Part shown: positions 42,894 to 50,575 of the stretch, one piece after another
How the letters are laid out: each line of letters begins with the position of its first letter
Position numbering within the stretch: the stretch's first letter is position 1
Assembly: GCA_934489015.1 (NCBI GenBank)
Contig: CAKSSN010000005.1
Span: 81,476 to 145,475, forward strand
Length of the DNA stretch: 64,000 nucleotides
Source: an uncultured Clostridia bacterium
GTDB lineage: Bacteria; Bacillota; Clostridia; UBA1381
Direction of reading: 5' to 3'
The notes under the pieces: generated by a model
What the model was told of the DNA's origin: nothing
What the model saw: the letters and a program-made list of their open reading frames with translations, nothing else
Databases searched by the model: none
Position numbers and translations under genes: made by a program

Positions 42894-44366
42894 ATGAAAA
42901 AAACAAAGAAATTAACGGCTCTGCTGCTTGCGGTGGCTATGCTCGGCAGCTTTGCAGGCTGCGGCGAGAAAAAGGAAAACGCGTCAGATGATATTCCTAC
43001 ATTAAACTGGGCGCTGTTTTTTAAGGAACAGGCAGATTTAAAAGAGGTTGAAGCGGAGGTTAATAAAATAACCGAAAAGGAGATAGGCGCAAGAATTAAT
43101 ATAATGAGAATTGAAGAGGGCGACTATAACCAGAAAATTCAGCTTGGCCTTGCAGGCGGCGAGGATATTGACATTTGCAATATGGCGCCGAGATTTGGCT
43201 TCCTGTCGCACGTGTCAAGAGGTGCATTTTTACCGCTTGACGAGATAATAGACAAGGAAGCACCGGAAACCTACGATATAATGCCGGAGAGCTTTTGGGA
43301 GGCAACAAAGGTCGGCGGCAAGATTTACGGTATTCCGAATTATCAGATAGTCGGCAGAATGAACGGCTTCGTTGCCCAGAAGGATTTGCTTGACAAATAT
43401 AATTTTGATTTGTCACAGGTTAAAAAGCTTGAAGATATTGAGCCGTTTTTGAAGGCGGTAAAGGACGGAGAGGAGTCTAATATGATTGCTTCGGGAATAA
43501 CCGGAGGCTCATATGCATGGGGACTTTCTCATTACGTGGGCTTTGAGGCAATAGGCTCCGAAAAATATCCGACAGCTATACGTAATAACGATGAAACGCT
43601 TACGGTTGTAAACCAGTTTGAAACGGAGGAATTTAAAAATTACTGCAAGCTTATGAGGGATTGGTATCAAAAGGGCTATGTTGCACAGGCAGGCGCGTCC
43701 GACAGCGAATCAGACCTTTTGCAGCAGGGACTTATAGCTTCAAGGGTTGACAATGTTGCGCCCGGTATGGAGGAAAACTTTGAAAAGCAGATGGGCGGCA
43801 GGAAGGTAGAAACTCAGGTTATAGATCCGCCGTTTGTAAACACGGCGAACATAATCGCAACAATGAACTGCATTAATGCAAGAACGAAATATCCGGAGCT
43901 TTGCGTTAAATTTTTAAGCCTTGTAAACCGTAACGTTGATAACATTTACAATACTCTTGTTTTCGGTATAGAGGGCAAGCATTATAACAAAACAGGTGAC
44001 AACAGAATTGAAAAAATTGCCGATTCCGGCTATGACATGAGCGGATATTCATGGGAATTGGGAAACAACTTTAATGCTTATGTTTACGGAAATCAGTCTG
44101 ACGACTTGTGGGAGCAGACAGCAAAGATAAACGATGAAGCAACCGTTTCAATGATTTTGGGCTTTACGTTTGATATTGAGCCGGTACAGACGGAGCTTTC
44201 CTCATGCCAGGCTGTTGTTGACGAATATTTAGGGCCTATAGCAAGAGGCTCTGTCGATATTGACACGGAGCTGCCGAAATTTATTGAAAAGCTCAAAGCG
44301 GCAGGCTCTGACAAGGTTATAGAGGAAGCGCAGAAGCAGATTAATGAATGGAAAGCGCAGAAATAA
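42894..44366 (+). CDS. Carbohydrate ABC transporter substrate-binding lipoprotein
   Basis: 490 residues. Lipoprotein signal with Cys 23 (GSFAGCGEKK). Type I extracellular solute-binding protein: TLNWALFFKEQADLKEVEAEV, LAGGEDIDICNMAPRFGF, and YGIPNYQIVGRM. The C-terminal ~130 residues (YNTLVFGIEGKHY, NYSWELGN-like GYSWELGNNFNAY, FTFDIEPVQTELSSC) match the DUF3502 type that accompanies LplB/LplC permeases. It binds oligosaccharides at the outer membrane face and feeds the two permeases encoded upstream. RBS AAAAGAGG. Confidence 0.92.
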   Translation: MKKTKKLTALLLAVAMLGSFAGCGEKKENASDDIPTLNWALFFKEQADLKEVEAEVNKITEKEIGARINIMRIEEGDYNQKIQLGLAGGEDIDICNMAPRFGFLSHVSRGAFLPLDEIIDKEAPETYDIMPESFWEATKVGGKIYGIPNYQIVGRMNGFVAQKDLLDKYNFDLSQVKKLEDIEPFLKAVKDGEESNMIASGITGGSYAWGLSHYVGFEAIGSEKYPTAIRNNDETLTVVNQFETEEFKNYCKLMRDWYQKGYVAQAGASDSESDLLQQGLIASRVDNVAPGMEENFEKQMGGRKVETQVIDPPFVNTANIIATMNCINARTKYPELCVKFLSLVNRNVDNIYNTLVFGIEGKHYNKTGDNRIEKIADSGYDMSGYSWELGNNFNAYVYGNQSDDLWEQTAKINDEATVSMILGFTFDIEPVQTELSSCQAVVDEYLGPIARGSVDIDTELPKFIEKLKAAGSDKVIEEAQKQINEWKAQK

Positions 44367-44382
44367 GAATATGTCTGTCTTT

Positions 44383-44398
44383 GCCGCATATGTGCGGC
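44383..44398 (+). other. Small stem-loop after the binding-protein gene
   Basis: GCCGCA (44383-44388) / TGCGGC (44393-44398), loop TATG, followed only by TTTG: a weak terminator or processing hairpin. Confidence 0.35.
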
Positions 44399-44421
44399 TT
44401 TGAAAGGAGCTAATAGTTAAA

Positions 44422-44515
44422 GGTCTGAAAAAAGTCCATAGCACACAGCTTTTTGCTCGTGGCGGTTTCAGCCTTAAACTTTGTGCCATGCGCACGGAAA
44501 GGAATAACTATAAAA
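44422..44515 (+). promoter_or_regulatory. Structured leader element before the GH99-like gene, related to the cinA leader
   Basis: GGTCTGAAA (44422-44430) can pair with TTTCAGCC (44466-44473); GTGC (44483-44486) pairs with GCAC (44492-44495) directly before GGAAAGGAAT. It shares CCATAGC, AGCTTTTTG, GGCGGT, TTTGTGCC, GCACGGAAAGGAAT and TATAAAAATGA in order with 3271-3415. A second strong Shine-Dalgarno (AAAGGAG, 44404-44410) lies upstream of it with no start codon nearby. Confidence 0.55.
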
Positions 44516-47500
44516 ATGAGAAAAATACCTGTAATTGCGGTATTGACGGGAATAATTGCATTTTTCCCGTCCCTTGCCTTTGCGCTTGGGGCGGGCGAGG
44601 GCTATTATCTTGCGTCCGATACATATATATTTCGTCAGCCGAATGCCGACGACGCAACGCCCAGCTCATATGATTCGAGCGAGCTCGGCGGAACGGTGTC
44701 CGGCGGAAATGTTTCGGATACGTCTGAATATGCCGGCGTTGAATTTCAAAGAGTGTTTAACAGTATATCTTCAAAGGCGGATATTCATCTCGGCATTGAG
44801 GGAAAGGATATGCCGGAGGGAGCGGAGATTAATTTAATGTCGCTCTCCGATGCGGCAATAAAGCTAAAGGTATCGGGCGGAAAGCTTAGCGTCGTTACGC
44901 AGCGCGGAGAGGTTGCTCTCGTGCCCGACAATGATTTTTACGGTATAAAAATTTCAGTTGATATTCAAAAGGGTACGTATTCGCTTATGCTGAACGGGAA
45001 AACGGTTGTAAAAAGCGCCGCATTTTTAAAAAGCGTGAGCAGCCTTGACAGGCTTTTGTGCGAAACTCCGGAGAAAAGCACGGGAACTATATCCTTTAAG
45101 CATTTTTATATTTACAGCGGATATGTCGTAAACGAATGGTTTTGGGGAACGCGCGGCGCGGTGCCGGACGATTGGCAGACTATAGGCAGCGGAGCTGTAG
45201 TGTCGGGCGAAAATATATCGGTTTTGGGAGATAATTACGGTCTTAAGATAGATGACGGAAGCTATACCTCCGAAACAGGAATTACAAAAATGCTTGATTA
45301 TGACGGCAGCGATATAATTGCGGAATATCTTTTCTTTTCGGAGGGCAATGTGCGCGATTTCGGAGCGTCGCTTATGCAGGGCGGCAGCGATATTATCCGC
45401 GTCGGCGCTGACGGGCTGAATTTCGGCTATTGGCTCGGCGGGAAATTTAACTCTCTTTATGAAATGAAGCCGAGAGTGTGGTATAATGCGCAGATAAGAC
45501 TTGATGGCGGCAAGGCAAAAATCTATCTCAACAAAAAGCTCATAGCCGAAAGCATTGACATCGGCGGAGCAAGGGCTGACCAAATTAAGCTTTCGGTCGG
45601 AAAAGCTTCTGTCGGAGTCGGATATATAGACGAAATAAAGGTTAAAACCTTAAAGGCGCTTCCGGAGGATTATGTTCCGGAGCCTGTTGTACCTAAGAAA
45701 AACGGAGATTATATTCTCGGTATGCAGTCGTGCAGCCTTTGGCGCGAGGGTACGCAAATGGGCTGGGACTTTGTAAACGGATATGAGGAGCGAACGCCTT
45801 ATCTGAATTTTTATGACGAGGGAAGCCCTGAGGTTGCCGACTGGGAAATAAAATGGCTTTCGGAGCACGGCATTGACTATCAGATGTATTGCTGGTTCAG
45901 GCAAGGATCTGTTAATATGCCGATACAAAGACCGGTGCAGAGCTGGGCGCTGCATGATGGCTTTATGGAGAGCGAATACGGAAACGATCTCGACTTTGTA
46001 ATAATGTGGGAAAACAATAATGCAACCGGTGTCGGCGGAATGGACGACTGGAGAGAAAACATTGTGCCATACTGGATAGAGTGGTATTTCAAGGATGACA
46101 GATACCTTGTAGTTGACAACAAGCCTGTTGTTGCAATTTACTGGCTGCCGAAGCTTACGACAAATTTCGGGTCGCTTGAAAATGTTAAGGCGGCTATGGA
46201 TTATCTTGACCTTGCCTGCCGAAGAGAAGGCTTTGATGGCGTATATCTTCTTTTTCAGGCAGATACAAGAGATCCGTCGCTTCAGCAGCAGTATAAATAT
46301 GTAGGCGCGGACGCAATTTTCTGCTACAATACAAAGTCCGATAATGCGCAGGGGCAAAAGGCGCAGTTTGCGGCTCAAAGTAAGCCCGGCATTATAGATG
46401 TTGTTGCTTCTCCCGGTATGGGCTGGGATAACTCGGCTTGGGGAATAAACAACAGAATAGGCTGGAACGATAAGAAAACGCAGCTTGAAGTTATGTCGTG
46501 GCTGCGCGACGAATATATGCCGAAGCAAAAGGGCTTTGCGTCTAAAATGCTCACGATTGACAACTGGAACGAGTTTAGTGAGGGGCACTGGTATTATCCG
46601 TCGGGACTTGCCGGGTTTGATTACCTTGACGCTGTAAGAGAGGTGTTCACAGACGAGCCGGAGCATACTGATATTGTGCCCGAAAATCAGTCGCGTTTTC
46701 ATCATTTGTATGTTCAGTCGCGAAAAGAGCCGAAGTCGTCCGTTTCGAGAATGCTCGATGAGGAAGAGAAGAAGAAGGAAAATTATAAAACGCTCAAAAA
46801 ATATGACTTTACGGATGATGAGGACTTAAACGCTTATGAAAACGGCGAGCTGATTGACAATTTTAAAATTGAAAACGGAGCCGTAAGCGGAACGTCAACG
46901 GGAAGAGATCCGAAATTTTACATTAAGAATGTAAATATTGAGTGTGATAATATAAAGGAAGTGAGAGTTAAGGCGAAAAGCAGCTTTGAGGCGCCGTCAA
47001 GATTTCAGATTTTCTTTATAACGAAAGAGGATCCTAACTGGGACGAGAAAAAATCCGTTCATACAACGCTTGACAACAGCGGAGAATGGACAGAGATTTC
47101 TATGGGCACTGCCGGAATGACGGCTATGAAGGGAACAATAACCGAGTTCAGAATTGACCCCGGCGAGCTTCCCGGAGATTTTGCGGTTGACAGCATTGAG
47201 TTTTTAACGGGCGAGGAGCATATTGACATTACGATTGACGGGAAATATTCGGGCGTATGGAGAAATGTTTTGTATGAGAACGGAAAAATGTATGCTCCGG
47301 CTGTTGAGTATGCAAACAGCTTCGGATATAACTATGCGCTTACGCTTGACGGAAAATATCTAAAGCTTTTAAATGACGAAACGGGCGCAGGCTTCAGCTT
47401 TGAGGTGGGGAAGGACGCTTTTGTAAAAGACACGGAAGCATATTTCCCGCTGCGTGAGGTTGCCGAAAGCGCAGGCTTTACGGTTGAATGGAGTGAGGAA

Positions 47501-48394
47501 AACAGGTGTGCAAACGTTGTTACGATAACAGGTGAGGTAACGGCAGGAAAGGAAGACCCGATCGGTGAATGGAATTTCGATACCGACGGCAGCTTCGGCA
47601 CAATTTCGCAGAGGTCAAATATGGCGAACGAGGCGGTAAGAGGCGGCACATTTACTTTTTCAGCCACAACGGCAGACCCGATTATGCTTGCCAAAACCGA
47701 TATTATTGCGGAGGAAAAGCCGTATTGCAATATACGCGTTAAAAACAAGTCGCAGGGGACTATTTTTCAGATTTTTTTTCAAACCGAGAATGATAAAACC
47801 TGGAGCGAGGATAAATCGGCAAAGGTAAGGCTTTCGGGCGGCGACAAGGATTTTAAAACCTATAGCATTAATATGGCAGGCTCGGCAAAATGGCAGGGAA
47901 AAATCGCCGACCTGAGAATAGACCCGATTGATTCTACAGGCGTAATGTCGATAGATTATATCAGATTTTCAAATTCCGAAAGCAGCGAGCAGCAGTCGTC
48001 TGCCACCGGAGGAGTTAATATAATCTCTGAGGGTATGTCGGATCTGAAAAGGCTTGTTTATAAAGAAAGCGGAGTAAAGGCGAATTATTCCGATAAGGAA
48101 AAGTATATGGGCAAATATTCCCTTGAGCTTACTAAAACGGACAGCGGCGGAAAGCTTATAATTCCGTGCAAAATCCAAAAGGGAAAAACGTATACAATTG
48201 ATATTCAGGTTAAGTCCGCAGGCAAAGCTTTGGTAGGCTTTGCAGGCGGCGATGCAAAATGCGAATATTCGGGCGGCGGTGCATGGCAAAGGCTTACTGC
48301 CACAGCCGTTGCCGACGCAGATTATGAGGGGCTTTACATACAGCCTGAGGACGTAGCGTATGCGGATAATATAAGGCTTTATGAGGTAAGTTAG
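44516..48394 (+). CDS. Giant secreted protein with GH99/WbsX-like domain and several accessory domains
   Basis: 1292 residues from ATG 44516. Signal peptide 1-24 (PSLAFA cut). Two laminin-G-like sandwich regions fill about 40-390. The GH99/WbsX-like domain (about 400-735) opens ILGMQSCSLWREGTQMGW and shows DWEIKWLSEHGIDYQMYCWF, FVIMWENNN, PYWIEWYF and the terminal motif NWNEFSEGHW. Then a sandwich module with LRIDP-type ending (about 758-902, FRIDPGELPG), a stalk-like domain (about 904-1000), a second LRIDP module (1014-1160) and a CBM4/9-like end (1170-1292). GH99 relatives cut inside mannans or act on related glycans, so an endo-glycosidase role at the cell surface is inferred. No SLH or sortase motif. 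Confidence 0.8.
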   Translation: MRKIPVIAVLTGIIAFFPSLAFALGAGEGYYLASDTYIFRQPNADDATPSSYDSSELGGTVSGGNVSDTSEYAGVEFQRVFNSISSKADIHLGIEGKDMPEGAEINLMSLSDAAIKLKVSGGKLSVVTQRGEVALVPDNDFYGIKISVDIQKGTYSLMLNGKTVVKSAAFLKSVSSLDRLLCETPEKSTGTISFKHFYIYSGYVVNEWFWGTRGAVPDDWQTIGSGAVVSGENISVLGDNYGLKIDDGSYTSETGITKMLDYDGSDIIAEYLFFSEGNVRDFGASLMQGGSDIIRVGADGLNFGYWLGGKFNSLYEMKPRVWYNAQIRLDGGKAKIYLNKKLIAESIDIGGARADQIKLSVGKASVGVGYIDEIKVKTLKALPEDYVPEPVVPKKNGDYILGMQSCSLWREGTQMGWDFVNGYEERTPYLNFYDEGSPEVADWEIKWLSEHGIDYQMYCWFRQGSVNMPIQRPVQSWALHDGFMESEYGNDLDFVIMWENNNATGVGGMDDWRENIVPYWIEWYFKDDRYLVVDNKPVVAIYWLPKLTTNFGSLENVKAAMDYLDLACRREGFDGVYLLFQADTRDPSLQQQYKYVGADAIFCYNTKSDNAQGQKAQFAAQSKPGIIDVVASPGMGWDNSAWGINNRIGWNDKKTQLEVMSWLRDEYMPKQKGFASKMLTIDNWNEFSEGHWYYPSGLAGFDYLDAVREVFTDEPEHTDIVPENQSRFHHLYVQSRKEPKSSVSRMLDEEEKKKENYKTLKKYDFTDDEDLNAYENGELIDNFKIENGAVSGTSTGRDPKFYIKNVNIECDNIKEVRVKAKSSFEAPSRFQIFFITKEDPNWDEKKSVHTTLDNSGEWTEISMGTAGMTAMKGTITEFRIDPGELPGDFAVDSIEFLTGEEHIDITIDGKYSGVWRNVLYENGKMYAPAVEYANSFGYNYALTLDGKYLKLLNDETGAGFSFEVGKDAFVKDTEAYFPLREVAESAGFTVEWSEENRCANVVTITGEVTAGKEDPIGEWNFDTDGSFGTISQRSNMANEAVRGGTFTFSATTADPIMLAKTDIIAEEKPYCNIRVKNKSQGTIFQIFFQTENDKTWSEDKSAKVRLSGGDKDFKTYSINMAGSAKWQGKIADLRIDPIDSTGVMSIDYIRFSNSESSEQQSSATGGVNIISEGMSDLKRLVYKESGVKANYSDKEKYMGKYSLELTKTDSGGKLIIPCKIQKGKTYTIDIQVKSAGKALVGFAGGDAKCEYSGGGAWQRLTATAVADADYEGLYIQPEDVAYADNIRLYEVS

Positions 48395-48465
48395 CTTAAA
48401 GCATATGTGGTTTACCAAGCTGTCGGGGACAGCATATATAATAAACTAAGAGGAGGATGTTTTAA

Positions 48466-50499
48466 ATGAAGAAAAGTATCAAAAGGCTGCTTGCGGCTGT
48501 GCTTGCGCTTTCGTGCGCAGCGCCGGCAGCGGTAATTTCGGCAGGTGCCGAAGAGAGCGGAGAGCTTATTAATTACTATAGCTTTGACGGTGCAAGTCCG
48601 CTCGAAAGCTCCGTAACAAAAACAAACGGCGGTATGCTCGCCGGAAGTCAGAAGATTTGTCCGGGCTTGGGCTCAAACAGCACAAAATCTTTAAATGTTT
48701 ATACAACTTCGGCAGATCAAAAAGCAAATTTTTATCAGCTTTCCATGCTTCCGGACGGTAAGTTTTTGAAGGTTTCGGATCCGGAAAACAAATACGTAAG
48801 AGTTGACGCAAGAATTTATGTAAATGACGACGACGGCTTTAATTCCGTAAGCGTGGGCGACAACTGGGGCGGCGCGCTTACAGAAGGCATTACAAAGGAT
48901 AACCTTGAGGTGGGCAAATGGAATGATATTTCATTTATATCATCATTTAAAAATATAGGCGTGCTTGGTGATGGAAATACGTATTTCAACATATATACCG
49001 ATTTGATTGTAAACGGCGTTCGCGTTAAGCAAAATTCCAAGATACAAAGATATAATTCAAATTACAGAAAGCTTTTAGATGAAGGGAAAGCAACCGACGA
49101 CGATATAGAAAGATTTTATATGACGCTGCTTTTGCAGGGCGACGGTAAGAGCCCGTTTGCCGCATATATTGACGATGTTAAAACAACAACGTATACCGAG
49201 AACAATTTCTCATGGGCAATGCTTATAAACTCATGGAATTTTGAGGGCTCGCCTTTCCATGTGAATGATCAGCAATCTATGAATAACGCGGTTCTCGGCG
49301 GCGAAAACGCAGTGCTTTCATCGGCAGAGAAAGTAGGCTCAAACACTACAAAATGTGCAATGATAACAGCACCCGAAAAATCAACGTATCCGAATTTGAA
49401 CACATACAGAAAGGACGTAAATTCCGCAGCATATGTGCCCGATTTGTATGACGAGAGCACAAATCCGTATCTTTTAATTAAGTTTGATATTTATGCGGAT
49501 GCAAACCTTCAGAAGTTTTATATCGGAAATGTATGGGGAAGTGCGATTACGGAAGCTATTAACGCGTCAAATCTGAAAGCGGACAGCTGGAACAGCGTTG
49601 CGGCTGTTTTAAAGCTTACAAACAAGGATTTGGAAAGTGTAGAGGGACAAGCAAGATTTACAATTGTATCGGACATATATGTAAACGGAAAGCTGTTATC
49701 CGACCAAGCAGCGGTAATAAACAAAAATCCCGACTATAAAGCGGAAAACCCCGATTCTGCCGACGCGTTCGGAGTAAGACTTGCCTTTGAGGGCACAGAC
49801 TATACTCTTTACCTTGATAAAATTTCGGTTATGCAGAAATACGGCGATATGAAATCGGAAGCTGAATTTCTTCTCGATATGTCAAAGGTTGCGCCGAAGC
49901 TCATTTCAACGGATAAAACAAGCGTAAAGGATAATGTTGTTTCGGTTATCACGGGAACAGAGGCACAGGAGCTTAAAACGGATATTGACGGTGCGCTTAT
50001 TTCGGCAATGGACGAGGACGGCAATCCCAGAGAGGGCGCGCTTGAAGAGGGCGACACGGTGTATGCAACAACCGCCGACGGCGTTTCAGCATACAGCGAA
50101 TATACTGTTAAGCTGATAGAGGCGAAATTGGTTGCTCCGGTATATTACGTATCGAATTGCATAAATGGCGTTTGGGGAATATATTACTCAAAGTATGATT
50201 ATGATACTGCTAAAAACAGCACTCTCCAGGAAGGACTTTACGCTTTCCCGGCTGAAATTCTTAACACAACGGGTAAGGATGCGGATGTTATGACAATTCT
50301 TGCGCTTTACGAAAAGGACGGCAGATTGGTTGAGCTTAAAACTGCAAGAAAAACCGTTCCGACCGGCTTAAATAATCAGCAGGTAAGAGTTGATTATGAA
50401 ATAAGCGCAAGTGACCTTGCGGACGGAAGATATATTAAAGCAATTATTTTGCAAAATCCGACATTTACACCCGTATTATTCGGTAAGGTAGAATATTAA
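48466..50499 (+). CDS. Secreted protein with two copies of a novel sandwich-like module
   Basis: 677 residues; signal peptide about 1-27 (ending VISAGA), RBS AGAGGAGG. Two copies of a ~210-residue module (about 33-245 and 255-465) share the order INYYSFDG or INSWNFEG, IYV/IYA near the middle, WGGALTEGI or WGSAITEAI, WNDISF or WNSVAAV, TDLIVNG or SDIYVNG, and a YIDDV or YLDKIS ending. A C-terminal part (about 480-677) ends with VRVDYEISASDLADGRYIK, an Ig-like module also seen in the next gene. No catalytic motif is recognised; glycan binding is a guess from the fold pattern. It lies between two GH99-like genes. Confidence 0.72.
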   Translation: MKKSIKRLLAAVLALSCAAPAAVISAGAEESGELINYYSFDGASPLESSVTKTNGGMLAGSQKICPGLGSNSTKSLNVYTTSADQKANFYQLSMLPDGKFLKVSDPENKYVRVDARIYVNDDDGFNSVSVGDNWGGALTEGITKDNLEVGKWNDISFISSFKNIGVLGDGNTYFNIYTDLIVNGVRVKQNSKIQRYNSNYRKLLDEGKATDDDIERFYMTLLLQGDGKSPFAAYIDDVKTTTYTENNFSWAMLINSWNFEGSPFHVNDQQSMNNAVLGGENAVLSSAEKVGSNTTKCAMITAPEKSTYPNLNTYRKDVNSAAYVPDLYDESTNPYLLIKFDIYADANLQKFYIGNVWGSAITEAINASNLKADSWNSVAAVLKLTNKDLESVEGQARFTIVSDIYVNGKLLSDQAAVINKNPDYKAENPDSADAFGVRLAFEGTDYTLYLDKISVMQKYGDMKSEAEFLLDMSKVAPKLISTDKTSVKDNVVSVITGTEAQELKTDIDGALISAMDEDGNPREGALEEGDTVYATTADGVSAYSEYTVKLIEAKLVAPVYYVSNCINGVWGIYYSKYDYDTAKNSTLQEGLYAFPAEILNTTGKDADVMTILALYEKDGRLVELKTARKTVPTGLNNQQVRVDYEISASDLADGRYIKAIILQNPTFTPVLFGKVEY

Positions 50500-50502
50500 T
50501 CA

Positions 50503-50538
50503 TTTTCCCGAAGCTGCCTTTTGGCAGCTTCGGGAAAA
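50503..50538. other. Perfect 16-bp intercistronic hairpin
   Basis: TTTTCCCGAAGCTGCC (50503-50518) pairs fully with 50523-50538, loop TTTT. There is no T-tract after it on either strand beyond the stem's own ends, so mRNA stabilisation or partial termination is more likely than full termination. Confidence 0.6.
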
Positions 50539-50575
50539 TACAAGATGTATGTTTAACGGCAGAACGGAGATTTAT

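Noticed and set aside
45650..46705. Long minus-strand open frame opposite the first GH99-like gene
   Set aside because: It is a compositional shadow of a well-supported coding frame: Arg/Ile-rich, no domains, no RBS.
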